A program made the position numbers and the translations under genes. DNA of 64,000 bases, from assembly GCF_040954835.1 (NCBI RefSeq), contig NW_027168298.1, forward strand, positions 186,001 through 250,000, given 5' to 3'. This stretch comes from Lepisosteus oculatus. Taxonomy: Eukaryota; Chordata; Actinopteri; Semionotiformes; Lepisosteidae. The notes beneath the pieces are model-generated. The model did not search any database, was not told where the DNA came from, and saw only the letters and a list, made by a program, of their open reading frames with translations. Below are positions 19,872 through 32,282 of this stretch, piece by piece (the stretch's first letter is position 1; every line of letters begins with the position of its first letter).

Positions 19872-20992
19872 CGCTAGGTGTTTAGGGATAGACTTTGTCA
19901 GTTCCCCTGGGATGATGGCCTCTCAAATAGTTTGTGATTTCTCTAGACGTTTATAGACTAGAAGCCTGCTTCATGGCTTAAATCCAAGCTAAGGAAACGA
20001 GTTAGAGGTCTGATGCAGAACTGCGAATTCAATGAACGGGAACACTACAGTACATTGCACTGTGTGTGTGAGGAAAGCTGCCCCCTTCTGTCCCTTGTCG
20101 ACCGAACAGAGGACTGTAAAGGATACCGCCAAGAAACTTTAGGATGCTGGTTGGAATCCAGCTCCAAAGAAGCCCCTTTGGGTGTTATGTCATCAAAAAG
20201 TAAGAACAGCGAATCTCCCTTTGATCAAAAGCGCAACAGAACTGTTTTCCGTGGAGCAGGTTTCAGACCCGTAGACCTGTTTTATTCGTAGGGCAGGGCG
20301 CATTCCCAAACACGAATCTCCTGTTTTAGAAATGCTTTGGGCGGCGTGAAGTGAAAATAAGAAATGGGCTCCAGATGCACATGGAAGCAATCAAGTGTTT
20401 CATCCGAGCTGTTTCAAAGACTGCTCAAGAGCTTTCCTTTCACAGAGGCGCAACGATTAATGATCGGTGTGCACCCTTCAATGCGCCTTACGACTCTAGG
20501 GAGTGATTGAGACATACGTAGCGTGTGCTCATTTCCCTCTATTCCCCGTATTGCAGTGGTAGGATGACATAAATTCCTGCTTCGACACGTAACGGCATTA
20601 TAATCAAGTGCAGGAGCTGAGGGCTTTAGTTTTGTTTCGTTTTCCATGGCGTTCGTAAGCGCGCAAATCAAAGGCAATTCCTGCGTCTAACAGGAATGTA
20701 AATGCTTTGGAAAGTGCAGTGTGGTGCAGCTTGTAAAATCCTTGTCCACATTTGTGGTTTGTTGATGTTTTTTCTGTCTGCCAAAGTTCCATTTTGACAT
20801 CCGGACGGGGAGACTTTATCATTTGAACGTGAAGCCAGCCTTAAACCCTCTGAGGCATGTCTGTCTGCCGGCACGTATTTTGTCAAAGGTATTTATTTAT
20901 TTTTTAACGGAGAGCGACTTTGAAAAAGTTTCTGCAGCCACCTCGCACTCTGTGTTAGATTATAGGAGGAATGCGGCGGGGGTGAGCTTGCT

Positions 20993-21074
20993 GTAGTCGT
21001 GGCCGTGTGTTTAAGGCGATGGACTTGAAATCCGTTGCGAACTCCCTGCACAGGTTTGAATCCTGCCGACTATG
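20993..21074 (+). pseudogene. tRNA-Ser, TGA anticodon, decaying
   Basis: Counterpart of the Ser(CGA) gene at 16823. The anticodon is TGA, still serine, from a CpG transition. The D loop has lost conserved bases (GGCCGTGTGTTTAAGG versus GGCCGAGTGGTTAAGG), the variable arm no longer pairs well (GCGAACTCCCTGC), and the T-loop is TTTGAAT. Likely nonfunctional. Confidence 0.8.
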
Positions 21075-21600
21075 GCGTCTGCCACACGTATCCTTGTGCC
21101 TCCCCGGCAAAGGCGAAGTGCCGCTTCTCCATTCCTGGTACTATAAATACGCTGAATCACTTGGCCCTGCTGCCATGGAAATGAGTTCTTCAGATAACCA
21201 CACATCTTACGTTCGCGCCTCTGGTGCTCTACTTATGCCTTTGAAAACCTAATGAATAAAGCTGAAAGAACTGACACATTATGTAGGTGTTCTTAAAGCA
21301 CGCAGTAAAGAACTGTTAACAGCAAGGGTTTCAGTGGGTTAACTGAGGAGAAGGCGTGATCGCTAATTGTTGACTTTTTATTTGGTGTTAGAAACACTCT
21401 TACTGTGCATGACGTGCAACAAATGTAGCCACAGAAATTGCATCACGCTTTCATGTATGCTATTGCAGACACCAACGTTGCCTAGATAGAAAACCGAAAT
21501 AGCCGTGGGTTTGCTTGCTGGTCTGAAGGATCTCTCTTCGAATCTCTATCATTTGTCAATGGAAGTAAAAGGCGCTGCACAGAGAGGACCACTGTCGTGA

Positions 21601-21674
21601 GGCCGGTTAGCTCAGTTGGTTAGAGCATGGTGCTAATAACGTCAAAGTCGTGGGTTCGAGCCCCTTACTGGCCA
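21601..21674 (+). tRNA. tRNA-Ile (AAT)
   Basis: A 74-nt isoleucine tRNA with anticodon AAT (inosine after editing). The acceptor GGCCGGT pairs with ACTGGCC and the A box (TAGCTCAGTTGG) is canonical. The T stem has some wobble (CGTGG/CCCCTTA region), so the B box is slightly off. A T4 run follows at about 5 nt. Sister genes are at 43983 and 46245. Confidence 0.92.
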
Positions 21675-23800
21675 GGTCCTTTTCTCCTCTCTTACCAAAG
21701 CTGTTAGGTTCCTTTCCGTGGTGAGATGGGTTGTCATGCAACGCTGCCACATAGTGCCGACAGACAATTAAATGACAAAAATGAAGAGAGTTAAAGCAGC
21801 TGGAGAGGTTCTCTTACAACTTTTGAGCTGACACAGTTTTGGAAAATGTTTCCTTCACGCTGCACTGTACCATATAGGCAGCCAAGTGTCTCCAAAACAA
21901 AACAGAATTGACAGTCATATAATGTCCATTAACCCCGGTTTTAAACGCAGCATCATGTCTGCCATCATAAGAATATGAGTCCAATATTTTAGAATATAGT
22001 CAGAATGAATTCTAACCTTACCTGTGGTGTCTTTGATCCCTTTTGCTCAATGCATGGTGTACGTACTGCATACATGTGTCTTGAGAATGAGGAATGGGCC
22101 CCTGAGACAGTCATTTGCCTGTTTCACAAATGATCGTATATTACTAGAGATTCTGTTTGGGATTCAGATGTGCATTCAGACAGCAATCCCTTTCAAGAAA
22201 TGATACGTTCTGGATGAGGTCAAAGGTGCTGGAACACTGTATTTAGGATGTGTTTGCAGTGATTGTGTGTCTCCTGCTTCAACGCAGTGATATATAGATG
22301 TGCTCCTGTAATTTATTGGTACAAGCCCAGGGCAGTAAGCAGTCTGAGGATTTATTTCCAGACGGCATAGAACAGTGAAGCAGTGAAGTAGTGCAACACA
22401 CTGGATCATTATATTATTAGAATCTATTCTACTTAAATTATTACATTATACACAACTTGAGTTCATTTTAAAAATTAAAAGGTAATGAAAGGAATGCATT
22501 TTCATGAGAAAGATAATACCGATTTTTCATGTGATAATCTTCCTTATATCATGTTATGCATCATTTGGACACTTTGTGGGCTTGAAATACAAAGAAAATC
22601 ATGTTCTATGGTACAAGACAAATACAAAACTTAAGTTTTTATTTTAATTAGATTTGTTTATTAAGCATAAGCAATCATTTATTACATTAATATATGTGAA
22701 AATGACATTTTAGCACCATAATATTACATACAGGTCTCTAGCTTCAACACAGTGATATATGCTCAGTGATTTATTGGTACATGCCCAGGGCAATAATCAG
22801 AATTAGTATTTATTTCCATACGGGCTACAGGTAGTGTTGTGAAATACTTCAACACACTGGATCGCAGATTTAGACCCCCTGCACTCTTACTCCTTAAAAA
22901 CCAAAGAAATGAAGATATGTAGCAATCACATTGTAACAGGGGTGACAGTGACTTAATGCTTATACTAGTGGACTTCTGGTACCTTTAGGGTACGGTGTTC
23001 CCTGAAGGGCTCTCAAACCCCGCATTTCAGATGCCTAGCTGTATCGCTGATGTGTTGCACCTCAGAATCACTTTTAAACCTTACCTCTGGTATCTTTAAT
23101 CCCTATTGCTCAACGCATGGTGAAAGTATTGCATAAATGTGTCTGAAAATGAGCAATGGGCACCTGAGAAACTCATTTGCCTGTTTCACAAATGATCATA
23201 TTTGACTAGAGATTCTGTTTGGGATTCAGTTGTGCATTCTGACAGCAATCTCTTTCAAAAAATGATTTTACCTTATCGCAGCTTTGCCCTTCTTGCCTCT
23301 TTGGACAATATCTCCATCTTGTGGTCGTTGTTGGTAATGTCTAGACAATATCTCCATCTTGTGGTCGTTGTTGGTAATGTTTTCTTATGCCCTTTTTTAT
23401 TTCAATTCTCTATTAGTTGATTCTAGAATCTCTACAATAGAGTTGAAAACATCAGTTTTATAGCAGACAATATGACATTATTTATAGTCCAATTAGAAAT
23501 TTATTACCCTGTTTTTAACATAATAACAAATTAAAATTGATTAAAACTAAGTTTGGAACACCAGGGAACATAAAAAATGATTTTTAGGAAAACCATGAGG
23601 TTCTCTGTGTCCGATGCCTGAAAGGGGAGAAAGCTAGAATCCTTTGATTTTTCAAAATTTGAAAATAAACATTATATAACAACAGCTTTCATTCCTAGGA
23701 GTGAAAAACAACCATTTTTGAAGACATATTAGTTTCTAAAACACTACAATAAAGTTAAAAACATCCATTTTATATCACATTATTTTTTGTGAAATAATTA
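21675..23800 (-). repeat. Ile flank and inverted AT-rich block
   Basis: About 21675-22000 is flank shared in inverse with the Ile locus at 46245 (45780-46240). From about 22010 to 23800 the sequence is an inverted, diverged copy of 1-2130, including the ~210-bp module and two 40-bp units (23300-23380). No gene is seen. Confidence 0.75.
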
Positions 23801-26800
23801 AATTGGCTTATTTCTCTCGCATTAAATTGGCTACAAATGCAAGAATTCAACCAGATATTCTTGTAAAATGTATAGTGTTGCATTGCAGTTAGTTAATGTA
23901 GTTAGTCCATAGTCAGCAATCTAAACTTTATTGGTAAGCTTTAATGATTGATGTTGTACCAGTAACCTTTAGAAATACTATAGTACTTCACAAATGCTTT
24001 GTGTGTTTGGAAATCTTTTGAGTAAAAGCCTTATAAAAATAGGTTTAGTTTTTACAGGATATCACAAAGAAGTAGGATGGTATAATTCTTATAATTGCTT
24101 AGTGATTGTATTTGGAAGATTATGCACTAAACAGACTTCAGGGATGCCAGTGGATCATTGTGCTATTTGGAATTATTCCAAAAATCAAGTGACCTATTTG
24201 CTGAAGTATTTTTAGTATTATTTATTTAGTATTAATAAAGAATAGATTTATTAAAGTCATGCGATGTGCAAGCGGGATATGTAAAATAATTGAAAATAAA
24301 GTTTTTTATTATTGTTATAGAGAAACATGATCAGATTTTCCCTGGTTCAGAAAAAAGACGATTAAAATCTGTAATCTTTCCACTTGTATGTCATCAGACA
24401 TTAACGAGTACAACCCCCCTCTCTGCCGGAGTGCTGGCTGTGACGAATTAAACCAATTTCACAGGTATTTTCAAAGTAGGAAGTACAGTGTTAACTAGTA
24501 GATGGCCTCCTCAATGAAATCGCTTCAACATGCTAATGCGTTGGTGTAACAGTCCGGGCGTGGCAAGCTTCCAATGTCAACTCGACTCGATTGGAAGACA
24601 ATGAACGTATTTTAGCCCTAAATGAATTAATAGCAAACATGGTTTACATAAAAGACATTTTTCCAAGAAAGTTCATAATAATACGATCTATAGTTGAAAT
24701 CTGAGCCTAAATATAAAGAAAAAAACATTTTCAGAGAGCAATCACGCTGTGTTTATGTAGAAAAAGCGATTAGGTTTATGAGCAATCTAATTACCTATTC
24801 GCTTAAAACGCTATATAAAATAAAGTTTATTTAAAGATGAATGATAAGTGTCGCAGTTTAAATAATTTTCATAGTAGGGCTAGGATAGATTCCAAGTGCA
24901 TTTTTGCAATTTACGTTGCATTGTCCAATGTGATGTTGTAATACAGTTTAGAATACAGTAAGTCTAAACTGTATCAGCTTTATTTATGGGTTGCAATTTA
25001 GAAAAAGTCAAAAACCGCACTCAAAATGCAATTTAGAGCTTTCTGGCAAGAGGAGACACCCAAATTATAATGTAACATGCCACTGTTTGTGCATGAACAA
25101 AGTTATACTGCAATTTTCCTTAGATACGCGATTAAAAAAAATATTTTTTTTGAATCCCCGGCCGAACACATTCCATAAGAATCAGCGCTTTTATACAGTA
25201 TATCGCCTTTAAACACATATATTTAAACACGCGTTTACGATTTAAATCAAAACGCAATTCAAATCAATATAAATGTTTATTTTGTAACGCATAGGTGACT
25301 ATTCATTGTTATTAAAAAGACGTAAATTCGATCATGTTGTGATATTTAGAAATATAAATTTGTTTTGATGCGAGTGAGGTTTTATTTAATCTCTGACCAA
25401 GGGAAATGTTTCATTTTTTCAAAGAAATGTTTGTTAAAAATTAAAGTCATAGTTCCATGAGATTCAACCACAGACCATGTGACATAGGAGTCAGGAACCT
25501 AACCCACAGCACCACCAGCGCAGACACATGCTGAGGGCTGAAAAAGCACTACAGAAACATTATCGACTATAAAATAATGTAATTAGGCACAGAAGAAGTT
25601 TACAGCACAGTACAATAATAAATGCTGACCATGACTTTAGAAGCATAAATTACCTTACACTCAATTTAAACACAAGCTGTCTTTAGCCCTCTAAGCTGGT
25701 TCATACAGAAATGTAGAGAACCAGGCTCCGAAAAACACAGCTTCATTAGCGAATACATATGCAGAACAACTAGAGAAGATGTTTTACAGAGGATGGATTT
25801 TTAGAAACATCCCATCAGTGACATCACTGAAGTCAACTCCTAGGTAACTGTCGTGTGGATAGTTTCACAAGAATCAGACAAAGGTTTAAGCATCGCTTAT
25901 TTTAGATAAAACTGCAAAAAAACAACAACAACCCATAATGTACTTCTTTGCGGCTCTGTTTGCCCAAATCATATATTCACAACGTGAAATTAGAAAATAA
26001 TATTACGTAACCAAAAACCGCAATATGGAAACAGAACCTGTGTAATTGTTGACAGATGATGTACTCGTAACATTTTTACAAGACGAACTACAACATTTAA
26101 AAAATGACTTGTATGTACTTGATATCTCTAATCAATCCACTGCACTGCATTAAAACAAAACGAAAACTAAAACGCCCTGGGCATACCGTTTCGCGCTTCT
26201 TATCAGTTGCTCAAAAGCAATTTGACCGTATGAAATGCATAATATAAACCTAGAAACATATACGTGAGGAGTATTTACGTAGTATCGGTGTCAAGACATA
26301 CCTCTCAAATACTGTAAATCAAGTTAAAAATATCTCAAGACCGATTCTGGTCATAATGAAACCATGTTTCGTGTATGTTTTCTTTAAAGTACCGAGACCA
26401 GCCATATACTGTATGTTTATGTTCCAAAATTAATATCGTTTATGGCCTTCACACGTGTTCCAGTATGCTCCTATTCTTTTTATGCTCAGGCACTAAGATT
26501 TCCCTTCAGTGGTAAAATTCCATATAAATATTCAATACTTAAACGGGCACAGTTAAGACATTAAATATACATATACATATACATATACAAACTGTATACA
26601 GTACAGTTTGCATACGGTAATATGTTTATGTTCCTAAATCAACCTCTTTTATGAGCATGTGAAAGGCATGGTGAATCGATTCTCAAAAATTACTGTACTT
26701 TGCATGATTGGAAAAAAATGCGTGATTGCGAAATGCTGTGGTGTTACTTTTACAAAGACGGGCAATGAAAAAAATAATGTGGACCAGGGCAATACTTTGA

Positions 26801-27045
26801 GTTTACAGCTTGTCCAAGTTCATTTATTATTAATACTATTAGTAATATCTTCATTAAAGACTTTGATGGCTACAGCTCAAACATGAGAAGTTGAGCTTTA
26901 TTAGCTCCACCTTGCGGAAATTCCGGATACTATTATTTTGCTAGCGGTATTTACCGGTAACTCGCGGTATTTACCGGTAACTTGTGGTAGACTGCGTACA
27001 GCGTACGCCCGCGCATTTTGAATGGCTGCATCTGTAGCAATCATA
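23800..27045. other. AT-rich intergenic DNA, no gene recognised
   Basis: This stretch shows no tRNA, snRNA, recognisable transposon ORF or spliced-exon pattern, and only short open frames. It is apparently single-copy within the window, unlike nearly everything around it. It contains a TATACA-type microsatellite (about 26563-26588) and a perfect 20-bp tandem pair (26944-26983). Confidence 0.65.
26944..26983. repeat. Two tandem 20-bp units
   Basis: The unit GCGGTATTTACCGGTAACTC is repeated head to tail with one change in the last base. Each unit contains the palindromic-like core TTACCGGTAA. Confidence 0.85.
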
Positions 27046-27231
27046 TTGTAGCAGACACTCAATTGCCTGTTTCACAAATGATCATATTTTACTAGAGATT
27101 CTGTTTGGGATACGGATGTGCATTCTGACAGCAATCTCTTACAAAAAATGATTTTACCTTATCGCGGCTTTGCCCTTCTTGCCTATTTGGACAATATCTC
27201 CATCTTGTGGTCGTTGTTGGTAATGTCTTCT

Positions 27232-27300
27232 TATAGATAGATACTTTATTGATCCCGTGAGGGAAATTGCAGTGCAACAGCAGCTTAACACACACAACAC
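27232..27300. mobile_element. Short retroposon-tail-like fragment
   Basis: Contains ATAGATACTTTATTGATCCC followed by GTGAGGGAAATTGCAGTG, a stretch I associate with 3' ends of fish non-LTR retroposons. The family is not assigned. It lies just outside the left edge of the large inverted repeat and is absent from the right arm. Confidence 0.4.
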
Positions 27301-28128
27301 AGCCACAGTGTAACAATTATATAATAATAGTACAATACTGTATATATACTGTATATATATATGAAACAGAAATAGAAACAGAAACAGGAATCGCTTACTA
27401 CCTGGAGAATCTCTGTAGGAATATCTAGCATTTATCAATGGAAATAAAAGCTGCTTTAATACAGTGCATGTTCAAACTCAAACCCTCAGCTGCTGTTCTT
27501 GTTTGTTTTGGGACAAATTGCAACTGAGCATCGCATGAGCCGTTACGTACCCTTATCTGTTAGGGAATTTCAAGGGAGGAGTTAGGTCAGAATGGGTAGG
27601 CTGCAAAACAACAAGTAAAGATTTATTCCGAGATGAAACGTTGTGGCGGTTTTCTTATCTTTTCAACATGGACTAAACTTTTACGTGTTCCTTATATGCT
27701 ATATATGTATATATTAGCACCAATGTCGTTCTTAAAAACTAACATGAAATTGTCAGGGACATTCACCTATATACAAAGACGAGACAGACAAAGTAATAAT
27801 TCTATATTAACGTGGCCTACATATTGACGCAATGATCGAACTAACTGACGTGTTCTGATTCAGATCCCCTGCAGTTCATGCCAATTAGAACAATAGCAAT
27901 GCTGAGTCCTCCCCACCCTACTGAGCACAAATTCAGCTGCTCTCCAGTTCTGTTCTGCATGTTTTTTCATTGCAATTGAGCTCGGAGCTGGAGATGATCT
28001 CCATACAGTTCTGTGTTAACTAGCCCGCACTTGCGTGCTAATTTACGGGTTGTGGCAGATGCTTTTCTATAGTTCATATACATGACGGCAACCTGTTACC
28101 GAGGAACCTGAGAGGTTTAAAAGCCTCA

Positions 28129-28201
28129 CGAACCAGGCAGGACTCGAACCTACAATCTTCTGATCCGAAGTCAGACGCGTAATTCATTACGCCACTGGCC
28201 C
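28129..28201 (-). tRNA. tRNA-Arg (TCG)
   Basis: Arginine tRNA with loop CTTCGGA (anticodon TCG). The acceptor GGGCCAG pairs with CTGGTTC through two G-T wobbles, and the T arm GTAGG-TTCGAGT-CCTGC is sound. The D loop has lost one of the GG pair (TGAATTA instead of TGGATAA). A T4 run follows about 8 nt after the gene. Its inverted-repeat partner at 59918 has a TTG anticodon. Confidence 0.88.
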
Positions 28202-29077
28202 ATAGAACATGTGTTTGCATTCCACCACAGAGAGCTCTACACTGCTACCAGTAGTACACTTCCCCATCTAAATTTTCACAGCAAGAAACTTGTGTTTCCT
28301 ACTATTTTTATCAGGTTTAAAATATCATCTCCTTAAAACAGAAAAAGTGTTGGTGTGTCATGCTGAAATTCTGATTGATTTTGAATTCAAAGAAAAAAGG
28401 TTTTCTTCCAAAACACCGTGAAATTGTCACATCTTGCAGACAATAGGTGTATTCCATGTTGAAAAGAGAAGAAAGAAAACCATGGAGCCTTTTACAGGTG
28501 TGAGGCTTCTTCAGGTGTGAGAAGACCTCACGGCCGAAACGCTGTGTTTCCGTTCTTCTCTTTTCAGCATGCAATAAACCTATTACTTGTTCCTTTGCAG
28601 CCGAGGCATGCTGACGTAGCTACCCAGCTGAACATCTTGCAGACTCTACAGTACTTCTCTCCTGTAGAAGTAAAGCAGGGCTTGCTGGGTGAGCTTTTGC
28701 TCCGGTAAATTAGGTCACGTGTCATGTTAAATCACTTCTTCTAAACACAACATTTGCTGGTGCTAGCTTTCCCCATGAAAAGAGACATTTCCCTTACAGT
28801 ACATGACATATCGTTTTTATTCTATCAATAAGTATAGAAATTAAACAAAAGAAAAAATGGTGTCGCCAAAGAATGCACAGCTCTGTCGCCTTGGGGAGGT
28901 GTCAAGGGCATTGAGCTCCTTGGACATGAGAAGTGCCCGATAAATGCCATTTCTCATCATTTCTCTTGGCGTCAGTTCTGCTATTAAATGGGACGGAGGC
29001 AACGGGCTCAGAGAGCAGATTAAGTGCACACCGAACGCAGATGTGTCCAAGTGTCTGTAAAAGCACGGTGCTCTGCT
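28202..29077. other. Array spacer, no gene seen
   Basis: Spacer between Arg and Thr in the left arm, matching 59044-59917 in reverse. It contains short repeats with GAAGAAAGAAAACCATGG and GCATGCTGACG landmarks. The open frames differ between arms. Confidence 0.65.
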
Positions 29078-29151
29078 GGCGCTGTTCCCTAGTGGCTTAA
29101 AGTGCCTGCCTAGTAAGCAGGCGATCCTGGGTCTGAATACCAGCGGTGCCT
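29078..29151 (+). tRNA. tRNA-Thr-like (AGT), altered D arm
   Basis: A 74-nt tRNA with anticodon AGT, perfect anticodon stem CCTGC/GCAGG and acceptor GGCGCTG/CGGTGCC with one weak pair. The D arm is unusual (TTCCCTAGTGGCTTAAAGTG) and lacks the GG pair of a normal D loop. The T-loop region reads GGGTCTGAATACC and there is no T-run after it. Compared with its partner at 58970 the only difference in 74 nt is A versus G at anticodon position 34. Confidence 0.8.
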
Positions 29152-29394
29152 CTCTCCGTGTCTTGTTGTGCCGCATATCTCATTTCAGACAAACATGTAC
29201 AGCTTGGTTCAGTTTAATGCAAGAATTCATTTCCTTTCTGGAATAACTTGTTTTTGAAGAAATCCATACAGCTTGTGAAAGATGAAATCCATTTCTTGGT
29301 TGTCAGTGGAAAAAGATTGCCGGCTGCAAGAAGTGCAAGTGATTGTTTTCTTTGACCATAAACCTGCAAATGTAGGGCGCACAAAAGACTGTCA

Positions 29395-29442
29395 GACTCT
29401 GTGGTGCTGAAAAGTTGGTGGTTCAAGCCCCTCCAGTATGCG
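29395..29442 (+). pseudogene. tRNA-Asn remnant (internal deletion)
   Basis: The ends match the Asn gene of the other arm (58653-58726): GACTCTGTGG at the 5' side and GTTGGTGGTTCAAGCCC near the 3' side. About 25 nt of D arm and the whole anticodon arm are gone. The gene is therefore lost in the left arm only. Confidence 0.82.
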
Positions 29443-30790
29443 TGTCTCAGTTTTTCCAATGTAAACATCATCACCATTGCTAAAGAAGATGGCGCAGAAG
29501 GCTCCACAGCCGAAACGTTGTGCTTCTTTTCTTCTCTTTTCAGCATGGAGTAAACCTTTGCTTTATCCTTTGCAGCCTAAGCATGCTGACGCAGCTACCT
29601 TTCTCTTAACACGCCTCAATCATTATTCACCAAAACGATCAGCAGAATAAGTCGCCTTTGTGGTGATGTCACTCCTCTGCTTCACAAATGTCCTTAGTGA
29701 CGGGCCATTTCTTTCTGCCATTTTTCCGGAGCGGTTATTGATTGCTCCATCATTTCCCTCTTACTTTCCATCACTAGATTGAAAAAAAAAACAGAAACAG
29801 GCTGACAGGACGACAATCAAATTGCAAAAACTCATCAAAGCACTCGATAGAGTATTTGAATCCACAAGTAGCTACGAGCAACTTTGTCCTGGCTTGCATG
29901 AAAGTCGGAAAATGTCAAAAAGAAAAAGATGGTGGCTTTTTCATATTCGTTCTTTTATTTTTAGTTCGTTGCTTCTTCTGTCCATTGTCCTCCTGCCTGG
30001 CTCTTAACCTGTGACTGTTTGAACGCACACAGTAGACTTTCATGCAGGGGATTTGTCCTGAGCCTCTGTGAAAGACCCACCCACCCCCATAAATAACTGC
30101 TCTAGAAACACATGAATGCAAAACTAAACCACAGCTTAAAGAGGAGCTTGTCATGACCGCCAGGCAGTTAAGACCAACTCTTAAGCAATCTAAACAGCAC
30201 CAGCAGCGGGTGATTATTAACAAACGCCGCCGCATGAGTTAACCCACCTGCACACACTCCACCGTGCGGTACGCAGTGCTATTTTTACCATCTTTACCTG
30301 CTTCCCGCTGGTATTGAGTCTACTCCTTGAGAGCTCTACCTGGCGTTTTTTCCATTACCTCGTTTATTCTGGATATTGGACTCCCCTTCTGCCTTTTCGA
30401 CTTTGGACCTCGCCTCTCACCTCGGACTGTTTGCCACCAGTGTTCTCCCTGGATTACGACTTACCTTACGCCTCTTGACCAAGAAACAAAGCAAAGCAGA
30501 GCAAAACAAAATGAACAAACGAAAACCCTCACGTCCCGCACTTGCATATAACGCCGTTACGTGCCCAAGCGGTATTTTACGTCATCCTAGCACTGCACCC
30601 CGGGGCGTACGGTATATGGGAACGAGCACACGGCATGAATCGTCTCGAATCACTCCCTACAGCTGTAAGGCACCTTGAAGCATGCACCCCCAACATTCTT
30701 CTTTGCGCATCTGTGAAAGGTAAACTCTTGAGCAAACTCTGAACCAGCTCTAAGGAAACTAATCCGATTAGACGTTACTTTGACTCATCT
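29443..30790. repeat. Asn-module flank and Ser-flank fragment
   Basis: About 29443-30235 is the reverse of 57861-58652, and its inner part also matches the second Asn module at 62466-63174. 30480-30790 is near-identical to 45310-45620 (direct) and inverse to 47650-47960 and 57345-57650; it is the Ser-gene 5' flank without its tRNA. No gene is seen. Confidence 0.7.
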
Positions 30791-31200
30791 TTTAAGGGAC
30801 CCTTGTTAATTGGAGAAATCAATGATTTCGAATGAATTCTGTATGCGTTAAAAGACAGCTATACACAGAAAACATGCAGGACACTTCTCATGATGTTTCC
30901 CGAGCCGAAACACAGTGCGTTTTTCCAAGCCATCTGACAAAGCCCGCCCACTGAAAACTGCAGCAAATCGTGTAAAGACGTTCAACTTTGTAACTACTGC
31001 ACGCACAGGAAGCAGAATAAATTCCTCTTTTCAAACTGTCAAAGGTTTGCTTTGCGAACACTGCAGGGCATCGCACAATCTCTTTTGAACGGGGACAAAC
31101 GATTTCTTATGGGGCACAGTAAGTACAGACGTTTAAAAAGCTCCACTCATGCCGACGATGCAGCATGAAGAAGCGCAACCTAACGTTTGCATTCCTAGCA
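30790..31200 (-). repeat. Gly-module flank fragment without tRNA
   Basis: Matches the outer part of the Gly module (8725-8945, and inverse 37785-38060, 39440-39765) and the right arm at 56950-57345. The Gly tRNA itself is missing. Confidence 0.75.
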
Positions 31201-31269
31201 AATTCCTTTTATTTTTTGATAAATAAAGACAGTCTTGTTTAACAAACAACACACACAACATTTTACATT

Positions 31270-32282
31270 GTCAATTCAATTCAAATCAATGTATTTCTAT
31301 ATAGCGCCTTTCACAACAAGGTTGTCCCAAGGCACTTAACAATGCAAGTTGTTAAGAGCCTTGTGTCTAATATGCCGCCTAGGTAACGTGCTGTCTCTTT
31401 GAGGCAAATGTTTAAATCCTCTGAGTTAAGTGCTGAAGTTATAGTAGTCCTATCAGTATTGTTGCCTCCGATCAACAGATCCTCAGTTTTCTCAGAGTTG
31501 AGTAACAAAAAGTTTTCACACATCCAAGTATTTCCTTCCTTAATGCATTTAACTAAACTGATAATAGAAGAGTTGTCGTTTGGTGTAAACAAAATGTTTA
31601 TTTGAGTGTCATCAGCATATGAATGAAAGTTCATATTATTTTTTCATATTATCCTACCTATCAGCAGCATGTAGAGAGAGAGAGCAATATTGGTCCCAGC
31701 ACTGATCTTCTGGTACCCCAAATTGAACTGGTGACATTGATGAAGCAGTACAATTATTAGATATTTGAACATAATGAAAACGATGAGTAAAATGTGAAGT
31801 AAACCACTGAAGGACGGTTCCAGATAAGCCAACCTCAAACTCAAGCCTGTGTAACAAAACAGAGAGGTCAACCGTGTCAAAGGCAGCTCTAAGATCTAAA
31901 AGCACAAGCACTGTTGCATTCCCCGCATCAGTAGCTAAGAGAATATCATTTACGACTCTTGTTAATGCAGTTTCAGAAACCAGACTGAAATTTCTCAAGT
32001 ATATTATTTGAATCCAGATACGATTGACGTTGGGCAACAACTATTCTCCCAAGACTTTTAGATTGAAATGGGACCTTTGAGACAGGCCTGTAGTTGTTAA
32101 GAACTTGTGGATCCAAATTTGACTTCTTAAGGAGCGGTCTAACAACCGCTACCTTAAATTGATCAGGTACAACGCCTGACGCAAGCGATGCATTCATCAT
32201 ACTAATTATAGGTCCTGCCAGTCCTCCGAGGGAATCTTTGACTAGCTGAGTGGGGATGGGATCTAGCGAACAGGTGGTTGAC
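31270..32282 (-). mobile_element. L2-type LINE fragment (reverse transcriptase)
   Basis: The minus strand encodes pieces of an L2/CR1-group reverse transcriptase in more than one frame: LVKDSL-GLAGPIISMMNASL, VVRPLLKKSNLDPQVLNNYRPVS, VLLDLRAAFDTVDLSVLL and the catalytic SYADDTQI. The 3' end has CTATATAGAAATACATTGAT, a typical fish L2 tail, then an ATTGAATTG repeat. It is 5'-truncated at the Tc1 boundary and frameshifted, so dead. Same insertion in the right arm: 55852-56870. Confidence 0.9.

Larger units (their letters stand above)
17800..21590. repeat. Tandem RNA-gene unit 2 (~3.8-4.1 kb)
   Basis: Second tandem unit with the same gene order as 13755-17800. It ends where sequence matching 17410 switches to the Ile module (near 21590). 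Equivalent Arg genes differ in the anticodon (ATG here lost in unit 1, ACG in unit 2) and so do the Ser genes (CGA in unit 1, TGA in unit 2); both differences are CpG transitions. Confidence 0.88.
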
